NCBI GenBank assembly: GCA_016794525.1
Contig: JAEUJY010000151.1
Coordinates: 1 to 60,285, forward strand
Direction of reading: 5' to 3'
Source of the DNA: Myxococcales bacterium
GTDB taxonomy: Bacteria; Myxococcota_A; Polyangia; Haliangiales; Haliangiaceae
DNA length: 60,285 nt
Shown: positions 1 through 8,902 of the stretch, piece by piece
Layout of the letters: each line of letters starts with the position of its first letter
Position numbering within the stretch: the stretch's first letter is position 1
Notes under the pieces: generated by a model
Databases searched by the model: none
Told to the model about the DNA's origin: nothing
What the model saw: the letters and a program-made list of their open reading frames with translations, nothing else
Translations under genes and position numbers: made by a program

Positions 1-744
1 GCTGAGCTCGATCGTGTGCCCGGCGACGTCGTGCCACGCCTTGCGGCAATCGCTGCACTGCGTGATCGCGATCTGGTGCATCGGCTTGGCGGCCGCCGCC
101 CCATCTCCCACGTGGGAGCCCGCGAGCTGCGGGTCGCACAACGTCGCGATCACGTCGCCGTCGGTGAGCGGATGCCCACACGCCGCCTCCAGCAACCGCC
201 GCGTCGCCGTGAACTTGCCCAGCACGGCCGGCGGCACCAGCAGCCGCAGCTCGTGCAGGCGCGCGGCGGGGTCCGGCGGGTCATCCGGCCCGTCGCCCGG
301 ACGCCGCCCGCTCACCATGTCCTCGATCTCCCGCACGGTGCAGTCGGCCGCCGCCGCGAGCCACGCCGCCTCGGTGTCGACGGTCGCGACCCGGGTCAGC
401 TCGCGCGCGGCGCTGTACGCGACGTCGCCGGCGCTCATCGCCGCCTGCAGCTTCGGCAGCGCCGCCAGCGCGTCAGCCACCCGCATCCGCTCGCGCGCCA
501 CGCCGGGCGCGTAGCCGAGCACGCGCTCGACGTACTCGAAGAACGTCGCGTAGCCCAGCTCGCGGTGGATGCGGAGCGCACGCGCGCGCCGTAGCCACGC
601 CGCCTCCTCGACGTCGAGCGCCGCCCGCCGCCGGGCCAGCCCTCGCAACGTGCGATCGACCTCGCGCCAGTCAGCGCGGCCCGTCGCCCCAAACCCTGCC
701 GCTGACCCCGCTGCCTTCTGTCCGCCCTCACCACCGTCCATCAT
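1..744 (-). CDS. HNH endonuclease-type protein, N-terminal part (cut by window edge)
   Basis: An open frame of 248 codons runs off the left edge without a stop. Its first half is helical and basic (WLRRARALRIHRELGY, then ERVLGYAPGVARERMRVADA), followed by a conserved LLVPPAVLGKFTATRRLLEA stretch. This resembles the DUF222-like region that precedes an HNH nuclease domain in many myxobacterial and actinobacterial proteins. The HNH motif itself would lie outside the window, although a Cys-x2-Cys (CSDC) near the edge fits the start of a zinc-binding nuclease module. Two adjacent ATG codons (744 and 741) give the start. The family call is from memory of the sequence pattern and is moderate. Confidence 0.6.
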   Translation of the reverse strand, partial: MMDGGEGGQKAAGSAAGFGATGRADWREVDRTLRGLARRRAALDVEEAAWLRRARALRIHRELGYATFFEYVERVLGYAPGVARERMRVADALAALPKLQAAMSAGDVAYSAARELTRVATVDTEAAWLAAAADCTVREIEDMVSGRRPGDGPDDPPDPAARLHELRLLVPPAVLGKFTATRRLLEAACGHPLTDGDVIATLCDPQLAGSHVGDGAAAAKPMHQIAITQCSDCRKAWHDVAGHTIELS

Positions 745-893
745 GCCCAGCGCCAAAGCAAACCACACGCCAGCCGCAACCCCGCGACGCCTCGTGCCCC
801 CTGTCCGAATCCCGGACAAAACGCCCGGATTCCGGCCGGATTCGTCCGGGATCCGGCCACCGCCGGACAGCGGCGCGTGTCCGGCGCCGGACC

Positions 894-931
894 TTGGTCC
901 GCCGGCGCCGGCCATTGGTCCGCCGGCGCCG
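894..931. repeat. Direct repeat in low-complexity GC-rich intergenic stretch
   Basis: The 17-mer TTGGTCCGCCGGCGCCG occurs at 894-910 and 915-931. It lies in a 271-base gene-free stretch (745-1015) made almost wholly of short CCGGAC, GCCGGCG and GCCCGCGCC motifs. No gene or promoter is recognisable there. Confidence 0.6.
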
Positions 932-1015
932 CCGGCGCTGCCCGCGCCGCCCGCGCCGCCCCGCGCCGCCCGCGCTGCTCCCATCGGAGCAGCCGGCGAA
1001 CGGCCGGCCGTGGCG

Positions 1016-1882
1016 TCAGCGGTGGTGCGCGGCGATCCAGGCGGCGAAGTCGTCGGGGAACGTCGTCGCCAGCGACGGGATGTGGGTGCCGTCGGGGATC
1101 GTCCACAGGTCGGCCGCGCCGGCGGCGGCGCAGCCGGCGGTGGCCTCGGCGGTCGACTCGGCGCCGGGCTGGGCCGCGTCGAGGTCCTTCATCCCGGCCG
1201 CGGCGCGGGCGCCGGTGCAGCCGTTCTTGGTGGCCCACAGCGCGACGCTGTCGACCGCGCCCGGCGACTGCACGCCGCCGAACATGCCGGTCTCGTACGG
1301 CACGGTCGCGTCGCCGGTGCCGTGGATGTGCAGCACGCTGACCGGCCGGCTCGGGTTGCACGGCAACGACGACGCGTGGCCCGCGAGGCCGACGATCGCG
1401 TCGATCACGTCGGCGCGCTCGCACGCCATGCGGTAGGCCATGAACGCGCCGTTGGAGTGGCCGAGGAGCGCCACCGAGCCCACCGGCCACGCCGCCTTGA
1501 CGTCGTCGATCATCCCGCCGATGTAGCCGACGTCGTCGGGGGCGATGCCGCCGAAGTCGCAGCACTCGGGCCCCGAGTTCCAGAACTGGCTGCCGCCGGA
1601 GTCGAGCGTGCCGTCGGGCGCGAGGATCAACATCTGCCGCGTCGTGGCCGCGTCGTTGAGCTTGAAGTAGCCCTGCTGCAGGAACGCGTTGGCGCCGTAG
1701 CCGTGGAGGATGATCACCAGCGGGTAGGTCTTGGTCGCGTCGAAGTCGGACGGGACCTGCAGCGTGACCGGGCGATCGCCGCCGAACGTGGTCTGGCGCA
1801 TGGGCGCGTCGACCGGCGCGGCGGCGTCGTCGCCTCCGCAGGCGGCGGCGAACACGAGGAGGCACGAGGCGAGGCGGCGCAT
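1016..1882 (-). CDS. Lipoprotein alpha/beta-hydrolase, PHB depolymerase/esterase type
   Basis: This 288-residue secreted esterase begins with a lipoprotein signal (MRRLASCLLVFAAACGGDD, lipobox Cys15), so it should be anchored in a membrane. The LpqC/poly(3-hydroxybutyrate) depolymerase-like fold shows in IILHGYGAN (oxyanion region), nucleophile GHSNGA, an Asp in HIHGTGD and a catalytic His in IPDGTHIPS. Cysteines in the middle could form disulfides (ECCDFGG). These enzymes cleave polyester or aromatic esters; the substrate here cannot be read. It is co-oriented with the next gene upstream but separated by 17 bases. Confidence 0.75.
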   Translation of the reverse strand: MRRLASCLLVFAAACGGDDAAAPVDAPMRQTTFGGDRPVTLQVPSDFDATKTYPLVIILHGYGANAFLQQGYFKLNDAATTRQMLILAPDGTLDSGGSQFWNSGPECCDFGGIAPDDVGYIGGMIDDVKAAWPVGSVALLGHSNGAFMAYRMACERADVIDAIVGLAGHASSLPCNPSRPVSVLHIHGTGDATVPYETGMFGGVQSPGAVDSVALWATKNGCTGARAAAGMKDLDAAQPGAESTAEATAGCAAAGAADLWTIPDGTHIPSLATTFPDDFAAWIAAHHR

Positions 1883-1899
1883 CCGCGGACCTTACTCGA

Positions 1900-2925
1900 T
1901 CACGGCGGCGGTGGCGCGCCCCGTCGCCACGGCCGGGCCTCGGCCGACACCAGCAGCGTCAGGCCGAACGCCGCGTACAGCAGCTGCACGCCGCGCCGGG
2001 CCACCGCCATCGTCACGCCGAGGCTGGCCGGCTGCCCCAGCGCGGCCATCAGCGCGGCGGTGCCGCCCTCGGCGATGCCCAGCCCCAGCGGCACCAGGTT
2101 GGCGACGATGTTCACCAGCGTGCCGGCGGTGGCGATCACCGCCATCACCTCGAGCGGCGGCGCGTGGCCGTTGGCCGCGAGCACGACCCACGCGGCGACC
2201 CACTGCAGCAGCTTCGAGATCAGCGCCCACGCGCCGGGCAGCCACGACGCGAGCGTGGCGCCGCGCAGCGTCTGATCGAGGTCGGCGGTGCGCGCGGTCC
2301 AGCGCGCGGCGCGGGCGGCCGACACCAGCCGCACCCGGCGCAGGCCGCGCACGACGCTGGCGACCAGGCCGCCGCGCACCAGGAGCGCCAGCCCGCCGAC
2401 CAGCACCACGGCGAGCCCGGTGCCGATCCACAGCGTGCGCACCATCCACGCCGGCAGCGGCAGCGCCAGCGCGCACACCGGCGCGCCGATCACGATCAAG
2501 CCGAGGTTGATGATCACGTAGATCATCCCGAACCGCGCGATCGCCGCGATCGCGCGGGTGCTGTCGGTGTCGCGCATCAGCAGCGTGACCTTGGTGGCCT
2601 CGCCGAGGCTGGCGAACGGCGTGACCAGGTTGATCGCGCGCCCCGCCACCTGCGCGTGCAGCACGCGGCGGAACCGCGACCGGGGCGCGGCGGCGCCGAG
2701 GAAGCCGCTGATCGCCAGCGCGTCGCACAGCGCGGCGACGATCTCGATCGCCACCAGCGCGACGAACCACACGCCGACCGCGCGGAGCTGATCGACGACG
2801 GTGCCGAGGCCGACCTGGTGCAGCGTGATCGCCAGCGCCACGGCGGCGATCACCGAGGCGACGATCGTGAAGCCGCGCGCCCAGCGCGGCGGCGGCGCGG
2901 CGGCGGGCGCGGCCGGCTCGGTCAC
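1900..2925 (-). CDS. Flippase-like membrane protein (lysylphosphatidylglycerol synthase TM domain family)
   Basis: A 341-residue polytopic membrane protein with about eight hydrophobic segments. It matches the MprF/LPG-synthase transmembrane (UPF0104) family in shape, with conserved FLGAAAPRSRFRRVLHAQVAGRAINLVTP, which in this family precedes a GE(A/L)TK motif (SLGEATKVTLL). No soluble acyltransferase domain follows, so it is the stand-alone flippase-like type. The start is GTG at 2925, which overlaps the TGA of the upstream gene as GTGA, implying translational coupling. The lipid or polyprenyl substrate is unknown. Confidence 0.75.
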   Translation of the reverse strand: MTEPAAPAAAPPPRWARGFTIVASVIAAVALAITLHQVGLGTVVDQLRAVGVWFVALVAIEIVAALCDALAISGFLGAAAPRSRFRRVLHAQVAGRAINLVTPFASLGEATKVTLLMRDTDSTRAIAAIARFGMIYVIINLGLIVIGAPVCALALPLPAWMVRTLWIGTGLAVVLVGGLALLVRGGLVASVVRGLRRVRLVSAARAARWTARTADLDQTLRGATLASWLPGAWALISKLLQWVAAWVVLAANGHAPPLEVMAVIATAGTLVNIVANLVPLGLGIAEGGTAALMAALGQPASLGVTMAVARRGVQLLYAAFGLTLLVSAEARPWRRGAPPPP

Positions 2926-4415
2926 CGCAGGTAGGCCGGCGCTTGCACCGCCGAGCGGCACTGCCAGTTGAACGATCGCAGCTGGCCGGCCTCGCCGTGA
3001 TCGCGCAGCCCGGCCACCAGCGCGTCGGCGCTGGCGCGCAGGCTGGCGTCGTCGCGGCCGGCGAAGTGCCACGCCAGCGCCACCAGGTACGCCGACTCGC
3101 CCCAGTGCTCGTCGAAGTCGTCGACCTCGCCGGCGCGGCCCAGGCCCATCCAGTAGTACGGCTTGCCGGACGGATCGAGGCCGTCGCGGGCGACGATCCG
3201 GCCCAGCCGCACCAGCGACGCGCCGACCGCGGCGGCGGCGCTGCCGCCGACCCGCGCGGCGTACGCCGCCAGGCCGTCGGCGAGGATCGCGCTCATCCAC
3301 GGGCTGCAGCCGTCGTAGCCGTACGACTCCCCGTGGGCGGTGGCGCTGTGGGCGAAGCAGCGCGCGTCGCGATCGGTCCAGCTCGCCGGGTAGGAAGCCT
3401 GGACGGCGAGGTACGCGGCGACCGCTTGCTCGGCCCAGCCGGCGAACGTCGCGGCGCGATCGTCGGACACCCGCGCCGCGAACTCGTACGCCAGCAGGCC
3501 GAAGCCGGCGTGGCGCTCGGTCCAGAAGTCGTCGCCGCCGGCGTAGCCGGGGTCGGCCCACAGATCGTGGGCGCGCACCGCGACGTTTTCGGCGGCCTCG
3601 CGGTAACGGACGTCGCCGGTGGTCAGGTAGTGCAGCGCGAGGCCCTGGGTGTAGTGGTACTTCAGATCGTCGGCGGCGCCGGGCACGCCGATCCGGGTCG
3701 CGGCGCCGGTGCCGGTGATGCCGTCGAGGTAGATGCCGGCCTCGCGATAGGCCGAGCGCAGCGGCTCGAGGTCGCCGGTGATCGCGTAGCCGCGGTACAT
3801 CGCGGTCACCCGATCGAACAGCCACACGTCGCGGGTGGCCATGCCGGCGACGAACGCGTCGGTGTCCCAGCGCGCGTAGTCGCAGACGCCGCCCCACGCG
3901 TCGAGCGGCGTGCCGGCGATCGCGGCCTGCGGCACGATCGCGCCGTACGCGCCGCTGGCGGCCAGCCACGTCGCGGGCAGGAGCGCCCACACCCGCGGCG
4001 TGCCGGCGCCGTCGAGCGTGTCGGCCACCGGCACCGCCGCGCGATCGCCGCCGCCGCGGCCGCCGACCTCGATCGCGAGGTCGGCCTCGCCGGCGATCGT
4101 CAGCTCGACCTGCACCAGCACGCTGGCCAGCGAGCCGTCGGGGTGCGTGGCCAGCGGCACGCGGGCGGCCGCGAGATCGGCGCCGCCGGCCGCGACGCGG
4201 ATCGCGGTGGCGTCGTGCAGGTAGCCGGGGGCGAGCGGGATCGCGAAGCTCACGACCTGCGCGCCGGTGACGCCGGCGGCCGGCACCAGGTGCACTGCGA
4301 ACGCCGGGTCGATCGGCGCGGCGTCCGGGCCGGGGCCGGTGTCGTCGGCGGCTTGGTTGCTGCCGCACGCGGCGGCGAGGAGCAGGGCCAGGGCGCAGGC
4401 GCGCAGGGAGGTCAT
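2922..4415 (-). CDS. Lipoprotein with six-hairpin-like carbohydrate-enzyme appearance, function unknown
   Basis: This 497-residue protein starts MTSLRACALALLLAAACGS (lipobox Cys), then an Asp-rich linker. An N-terminal beta-type region (residues about 35-150) is followed by an Ala/Trp/Tyr-rich helical part with repeated aromatic pairs (DDLKYHYTQGLALHYLTTGD, DDFWTERHAGFGLLAYEF, SYGYDGCSPW), as in alpha/alpha-barrel lyases and hydrolases. I cannot assign a family. A TTG at 4424 would add three residues, but the ATG at 4415 places the signal peptide correctly. It is coupled by GTGA to the flippase-like gene downstream, so a cell-envelope polysaccharide or lipid role is plausible. Confidence 0.6.
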   Translation of the reverse strand: MTSLRACALALLLAAACGSNQAADDTGPGPDAAPIDPAFAVHLVPAAGVTGAQVVSFAIPLAPGYLHDATAIRVAAGGADLAAARVPLATHPDGSLASVLVQVELTIAGEADLAIEVGGRGGGDRAAVPVADTLDGAGTPRVWALLPATWLAASGAYGAIVPQAAIAGTPLDAWGGVCDYARWDTDAFVAGMATRDVWLFDRVTAMYRGYAITGDLEPLRSAYREAGIYLDGITGTGAATRIGVPGAADDLKYHYTQGLALHYLTTGDVRYREAAENVAVRAHDLWADPGYAGGDDFWTERHAGFGLLAYEFAARVSDDRAATFAGWAEQAVAAYLAVQASYPASWTDRDARCFAHSATAHGESYGYDGCSPWMSAILADGLAAYAARVGGSAAAAVGASLVRLGRIVARDGLDPSGKPYYWMGLGRAGEVDDFDEHWGESAYLVALAWHFAGRDDASLRASADALVAGLRDHGEAGQLRSFNWQCRSAVQAPAYLR

Positions 4416-4488
4416 CGGCGCCAACTGTGCGGTGGCGGTGGCGCGAGGTCCAGTCGCTGTGCGCGATGTTGCAGGTTATGTTCGGCCG

Positions 4489-5394
4489 GTGCGGCTCAAC
4501 AAGTTCATCAGCGAGACCGGCGCGTGCTCGCGGCGCGAGGCCGACGACTGGATCGCCGCCGGGCGGGTGACGATCAACGGCCAGCCCGCCGGCGTCGGCT
4601 CGGTGGTCGGCGACGGCGACGCGGTCGCGGTCGACGGGCGCGTCATCACCGCCAAGGACAAGCCGAAGCCGGTCTACATCGCGCTCAACAAGCCGGTGGG
4701 CATCGTCTGCACGACCGATCGCCGCGACCCCGACAACATCGTCGATCACGTCGATCACCCCGAGCGGGTGTTCCCGATCGGCCGGCTCGACAAGGACAGC
4801 GACGGCCTGATCTTGCTGACCAACGACGGCGACATCGTCAACGAGGTGCTGCGGGTCGAGCACGACCACGAGAAGGAGTACGCGGTCACGGTCGATCACA
4901 CCGTCACCGACGAGTTCCTCGCGGCGATGGCGCGCGGCGTCCGCATCGACGCCGGCCTGACCCGGCCGTGCAAGACGTGGTCGCTCGGCGCGCGGGCGTT
5001 CGGGATCGTGCTGACGCAGGGGCTCAACCGCCAGATCCGCAAGATGTGCGAGGCGCTGGGCTACCAGGTGCTCGGGCTCACCCGCGTGCGCATCATGCAC
5101 ATCGAGCTCGGCCACCTGAAGCCGGGCCGCTGGCGCAACCTCACCGAGGCCGAGGTCGCGGGGTTGGCGCCGAAGACGCCGCGCCAAGTCCCGAACGCCG
5201 CGCCCGCCGCGCCCCGCGTGGTCGCGCCGGTCAAGGCCGGCCCGGCGCCGGGCAAGCCAGGGCCGGCGGGCGGCGCGAAGCCGCGCCCGGCGCCGATCCC
5301 GTTCGGCCAGCCCGGCGGCGTCGGCGGCCCGCCGCTCGATCGCCGCGGCGCGGGCGGGCGCGGCGGTCGGCCGGGGCCGCGGCGCGGGCGCTGA
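4489..5394 (+). CDS. rluF: 23S rRNA pseudouridine synthase RluF-type
   Basis: RluF/RsuA-family enzyme, which isomerises uridine in 23S rRNA. The 301-residue protein has an S4 RNA-binding domain (VRLNKFISETGACSRREAD, residues 1-45), then the catalytic domain with PIGRLDKDSDG (nucleophilic Asp), DHEKEY and LTQGLNRQIRKMCEALGY. The order and wording match E. coli RluF closely, including the NIVDHVDHPERVFP stretch. Beyond residue 230 it ends in a Pro/Gly/Ala/Arg-rich basic tail, also typical of RluF. The start is GTG 4489, because the S4 domain begins at the next residue. It is divergent from the lipoprotein gene on the left with a 73-base gap. Confidence 0.88.
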   Translation: MRLNKFISETGACSRREADDWIAAGRVTINGQPAGVGSVVGDGDAVAVDGRVITAKDKPKPVYIALNKPVGIVCTTDRRDPDNIVDHVDHPERVFPIGRLDKDSDGLILLTNDGDIVNEVLRVEHDHEKEYAVTVDHTVTDEFLAAMARGVRIDAGLTRPCKTWSLGARAFGIVLTQGLNRQIRKMCEALGYQVLGLTRVRIMHIELGHLKPGRWRNLTEAEVAGLAPKTPRQVPNAAPAAPRVVAPVKAGPAPGKPGPAGGAKPRPAPIPFGQPGGVGGPPLDRRGAGGRGGRPGPRRGR

Positions 5395-5553
5395 TCGGCG
5401 CGACGGCGGGGGCGCCGCGTGTCGCGCGACGTTGCGTTTGGCAACGCGAGGCGCGCTCACCGATCGTCGGCGCACATCGCGCGCTCGCGGCGCGCAGGCT
5501 CGCGCTAGATTGCGGACCGACCGCGCCAGACACCCGCGGTCGGGAGAGCGTTC

Positions 5554-6252
5554 ATGGGAGCCCGAGTCGATCGAGACGTCATCCTGGCCGCGCTGCGGCT
5601 GCGCTACGACCACTACTCCGCCGAGAACGTGCTGGCCGCGGCGCTCGACCGCGCCGGCCTCGTCGGCGTCGCCAGCTTCGACGGCGCCCAGCTCGGCCAG
5701 CTGCGCGCGGCGCTCGAGCGCGTCGGCGATCGGCTGGGCCGCGTGCTGGCCGAGCTCGACGCGCTGGGCGCGGCGCCGGCTGCGGCGAGCGCGCCGGCGC
5801 CGGTGGTGCAGCAGCCGGCGGTCGTCGCGCCGGCGGCGGCGGCGATCGTCGTGGAGCCGGCGGTCGTCGCGCAGCCGGCGGCCGTCGAGGCAGCGCCGGT
5901 CGTCGAGGCGGCCGCGGTCGATGCGCCCGAGGCCTCCGCGGCGGCCGAGCCCGCGGCGGCCGAGCCCGCGGCGGCCGTGACCATCGCGGTCACCGGCGTC
6001 GACGTCGCCGACGGCGCCGAGGTGCTGGTGTGCGGCAACGCGCCGGCGCTGGGCGCCTGGGATCCGACCAAGGCCGCGCGCATGGAGCTGGCCGGCGACG
6101 CGTGGACCGCGACCATCGCGGTCGCGCCCGAGGCCGAGCTGACGTTCAAGTTCCTGCACCGCGGCCCCGACGGCGACGTCGTGTGGGAGGCCGGCGACAA
6201 CCGCGTCGCGCCGGCCACGGGCCGCATCGACGCGACCTGGCGCGCGGCGTAG
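5554..6252 (+). CDS. CBM20 (starch-binding) domain protein
   Basis: The 232-residue protein has a helical N-terminus (residues 1-75), an Ala/Pro/Val-rich linker (75-145) and a C-terminal carbohydrate-binding module 20. The latter shows CGNAPALGAWDPTKAARM, a Trp-containing strand and FKFLHRGPDGDVVWEAGDNR. CBM20 modules bind starch or glycogen; no catalytic domain is present and no signal peptide is seen, so a cytoplasmic glycogen-related role is likely. It is monocistronic with a 159-base upstream gap. Confidence 0.75.
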   Translation: MGARVDRDVILAALRLRYDHYSAENVLAAALDRAGLVGVASFDGAQLGQLRAALERVGDRLGRVLAELDALGAAPAAASAPAPVVQQPAVVAPAAAAIVVEPAVVAQPAAVEAAPVVEAAAVDAPEASAAAEPAAAEPAAAVTIAVTGVDVADGAEVLVCGNAPALGAWDPTKAARMELAGDAWTATIAVAPEAELTFKFLHRGPDGDVVWEAGDNRVAPATGRIDATWRAA

Positions 6253-6297
6253 GCGATCCGTCGTCGAGGCGGCGCGCGTGCGTGGTACGGTGTGGCG

Positions 6298-7641
6298 ATG
6301 GGGGGACGTCGCGTGTTGACCGCGCTCGCGGTCGCGGGCCTGGCTGCGTGCGGCGACGACGCCCCGGCCGCCCGCGATCACTTCACCAGCGGCACGCGGC
6401 TGCGCGCGCAGTGGTGGGAGTTCGCCGGCGGCACGACGCTGTTCCGCGGGTTCGTCGACACCGCGCGCGGCGAGCCCTGCTGGTTCGATGAGCTCGTCGG
6501 CCCGAGCGGCGTGGACCGGTGCCTGCCGAGCGGCGCGTTGACGTTCTTCCGTCGCAGCGCGACCAGCTTCGCCGATCCGGCGTGCACCGAACCGGTGGTC
6601 TCTGCGAGCGGCGCCGAGCCGGCGGTGCTGGCGGTCCCGGACGACGCCTGCGCGTCCGAGCCGGCGCTGTTCGAGCTCGGACCGGTGGCCGCGACCCACT
6701 ACCGCCGCGACGCCGGCGGCGCCTGCGTCGTCGAGACCGCGGGCCTGTTCCACACGCTGGGGCCGGCGATCCCGCTCGATCGCTTCGCCGCGGCGACGCC
6801 CACGGTCGAGCCGGCCGGCGGGCGGATCGACGGGTACGCGCTGGTCGCCGACGACGGCGCGCGCCAGGTCATCGGCGGCTGGGATCGCGATCGCGGCGAG
6901 CGCGTCGTCGACAGCCCCGAGCTCCCCGACGGGCGCTGGTCGCCGCGCGGCATCGCCTACGCCGACGTCGGCGTGTTCGCGGATGCGGGCTGCACCCGTG
7001 CGGTGGCGCGCAAGTACGGCGACTCGGCGGTCTGCCCCGTGACCACGATCCTCGGCGCGGGAGGTCACTGGGCCGCCGGGGCCCGGATCGATCCGCGGGC
7101 GCTGTTCCGGCGCGACGGCGCCGGCGCGTGCGTGGCCTTCAGCGACGATCGCGGCGACCTGTTCTTCGAGATCGGCGCGCCGATCGCCGCCGACGCGTTC
7201 GCGCCCTTGCGCACCGTCGCGGCTGGCGCGGGCCGGGTCCGCCGGCAGGACGCCGCGGGTCCCGACGGCGCACCGATCCTGCCGCGGTGGGAGGCGCCGC
7301 TGCTCGACACCGCCACCGCCCAGCCGTGCGCGGTCCGGGTCGCCAGCGACGGGGTGGCGCGCTGCCTGCCGCAGCGCTACGACGGCGGCTACTTCGCCGA
7401 CGCGGCGTGCACCCAGCCGGTGCTGCAGGCCAGCGCCCCGCCGGCGCTGGTCGCGATCGAGGACCGCGCGGCGGCGATGTTCGTGGTGCGGCCGGTCGGC
7501 GCGCCGTACGCCGCCGCGACGGTCTACGTCCAGCAGCCGACCGGGTGCACCGGCGTGCCGCGCGTCGACGGCTTCGACTACTTCCTGCTCGGCGCGGCCC
7601 GCGCACCGGCCGACTTCGCGGCTGCGATCGCCCACGACTGA
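6298..7641 (+). CDS. Myxobacterial lipoprotein with internal repeats, unknown function
   Basis: A 447-residue lipoprotein (MGGRRVLTALAVAGLAACGDD). The body is built from about three divergent copies of a Cys-containing unit: RLRAQWWEFAGGTTLFRGFVDTARGEPC then RCLPSG, and later RVRRQ..LLDTATAQPC then RCLPQR, each followed by FADxxCTxPV. The repeated ADxxC pattern suggests disulfide-linked beta domains exposed at the cell surface. I recognise no enzymatic motif. ATG 6298 is preferred to the GTG at 6292. It overlaps no neighbour and is convergent with the small membrane protein. Confidence 0.65.
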   Translation: MGGRRVLTALAVAGLAACGDDAPAARDHFTSGTRLRAQWWEFAGGTTLFRGFVDTARGEPCWFDELVGPSGVDRCLPSGALTFFRRSATSFADPACTEPVVSASGAEPAVLAVPDDACASEPALFELGPVAATHYRRDAGGACVVETAGLFHTLGPAIPLDRFAAATPTVEPAGGRIDGYALVADDGARQVIGGWDRDRGERVVDSPELPDGRWSPRGIAYADVGVFADAGCTRAVARKYGDSAVCPVTTILGAGGHWAAGARIDPRALFRRDGAGACVAFSDDRGDLFFEIGAPIAADAFAPLRTVAAGAGRVRRQDAAGPDGAPILPRWEAPLLDTATAQPCAVRVASDGVARCLPQRYDGGYFADAACTQPVLQASAPPALVAIEDRAAAMFVVRPVGAPYAAATVYVQQPTGCTGVPRVDGFDYFLLGAARAPADFAAAIAHD

Positions 7642-7654
7642 GCGCTGTCGCGGG

Positions 7655-7954
7655 TCACGCCGCGGCGGTCGGCGTCGCGAGGCGGCGGCGGATCAGGTAC
7701 GCGAGCACTCCGATCGAGCCCACCGTCGCGATCGCGACGAGGTAGGGCCAGCGGCGGATGCCGCGGGCGGGCGCGTCCCGCCACATCCACCCGACGAACA
7801 CGCTGCAGGCGATCACCAGATCGACCAGCATCTGCAGCGCCCACGGCTCGCGCGCCGCGAGGCGGACGAAGCCCAGGTAGCCGTCGTCGATCACCAGCAG
7901 GGTCGACGGGATCGTGAACGCGAGGAACAGCACGACGAGCAGGAGGGTCTTCAT
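7655..7954 (-). CDS. Small membrane protein, DUF2834-like
   Basis: A 99-residue protein with three hydrophobic segments. The N-terminal MKTLLLVVLFLAFTIPSTLLVIDDGYLGF and the central WALQMLVDLVIACSVFVGWMWRDA resemble the DUF2834 membrane family. Its start at 7954 mirrors that of the XRE regulator across a shared 84-base divergent region with a perfect palindrome in the middle. It is therefore the probable target of that regulator. Function unknown. Confidence 0.65.
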   Translation of the reverse strand: MKTLLLVVLFLAFTIPSTLLVIDDGYLGFVRLAAREPWALQMLVDLVIACSVFVGWMWRDAPARGIRRWPYLVAIATVGSIGVLAYLIRRRLATPTAAA

Positions 7955-7987
7955 GGGCTCACCGTGGCGTCGGCGGCGCGGCGCCAC

Positions 7988-8006
7988 CATTACCTCCCAG
8001 GTAATG
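7988..8006. promoter_or_regulatory. Operator-like palindrome between divergent genes
   Basis: CATTACCT-CCC-AGGTAATG: two perfect 8-base arms around a 3-base spacer. It lies 33 bases from both the regulator start (8039) and the membrane-protein start (7954). The symmetry and position suggest the binding site of the dimeric XRE regulator, controlling both genes. This is inference from position and sequence only. Confidence 0.7.
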
Positions 8007-8038
8007 AGCGCGCGGCCGGGGCGCGCTACCGTGCGCGC

Positions 8039-8845
8039 ATGGCCAGGACCTCATCGGATGGCGTCGGCCCGCTGGTGCGCGCGTGGCGGGGCGCGCGCGG
8101 CCTCAGCCAGGAGCACCTCGCCGCCCGGGCCGGCGTGTCGACCCGCCACCTGTCGTTCATCGAGACCGGCCGCGCGCGCCCCGGCCGCGACGTGCTGCTG
8201 GCGCTGGCCGGCGCGCTCGACGTGCCGCTGCGCGATCAGAACCAGCTCTTGCTCGCGGCCGGCCTGGCCCCCGGCTTCACCAGCGCGGCGCTCGACGGCG
8301 ACGAGCTGGCGATGGTGCGGCGCGCGCTCGACCACGCGCTCGGCCACCACGAGCCGTACCCGGCGGTGGTGTGCGATCGGCTGTGGAACCTGGTGCGCGT
8401 GAACCGCGCGGCGGCGCGGATGCTGGCCGAGGTCGCGCCGGGCCCGCCGCCGCCCGAGGTCGGCGCGTCGCTGGTGCTGGCGCTGCTGCACCCCGCCGCG
8501 TGGAAGCCGGCGATCGTCAACTGGGACGAGGTCGCCGCCGAGCTGATCGAGCGGCTGCACCGCGAGTGCGCGGCCGCGCCCACCGATCGCGCGCTGGCCG
8601 AGCTGCGGGCCCGCGCGCTGGCCATGCCCGACGTGCCGGCGCGCTGGCGCTCGCCGCGGCTGGCGCCGATCGCGCCGTTCGCCACCGTGCACCTGCGGCG
8701 CGGTCCGCTCGAGCTGCGGCTGTTCACGATGGTGACCACGCTGGGCACGCCGCTCGACGTGACCGCCGAGGAGCTGCGCATCGAGAGCTACTTCCCGGCC
8801 GACCTCGCCAGCGAGCAGGTCCTCCGCGGCTGGGCCCCGGCGTGA
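8039..8845 (+). CDS. XRE-family regulator with MmyB-like ligand-binding domain
   Basis: A 268-residue transcription factor. Residues about 10-70 form an HTH_3 domain (VRAWRGARGLSQEHLAARAGVSTRHLSFIETGRARPGRDVLLAL). The rest matches the MmyB-like C-terminal domain, a PAS-like ligand pocket seen in actinobacterial regulators (DRLWNLVRVNRAAARML, FATVHLRRGPLELRLFTMVTTLGTPLDVTAEELRIESYFP). Such regulators commonly control an adjacent divergent gene, here the DUF2834-like protein. The longer GTG-started frame from 7964 would swallow the palindrome, so ATG 8039 is chosen. Confidence 0.82.
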   Translation: MARTSSDGVGPLVRAWRGARGLSQEHLAARAGVSTRHLSFIETGRARPGRDVLLALAGALDVPLRDQNQLLLAAGLAPGFTSAALDGDELAMVRRALDHALGHHEPYPAVVCDRLWNLVRVNRAAARMLAEVAPGPPPPEVGASLVLALLHPAAWKPAIVNWDEVAAELIERLHRECAAAPTDRALAELRARALAMPDVPARWRSPRLAPIAPFATVHLRRGPLELRLFTMVTTLGTPLDVTAEELRIESYFPADLASEQVLRGWAPA

Positions 8846-8902
8846 TCGCCGCGGGGGCGCCGGGCGGTTGAATATCCCGCCGGGCCCGGCCGTCGTCGCC
8901 TC

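Noticed and set aside
1900-7635. A minus-strand open frame of about 1900 codons running through several genes
   Set aside because: High GC makes long antisense frames common. Only its last part (flippase-like) shows family signal; the rest is Arg/Gly/Pro/Asp-rich shadow of rluF, the CBM20 gene and others.
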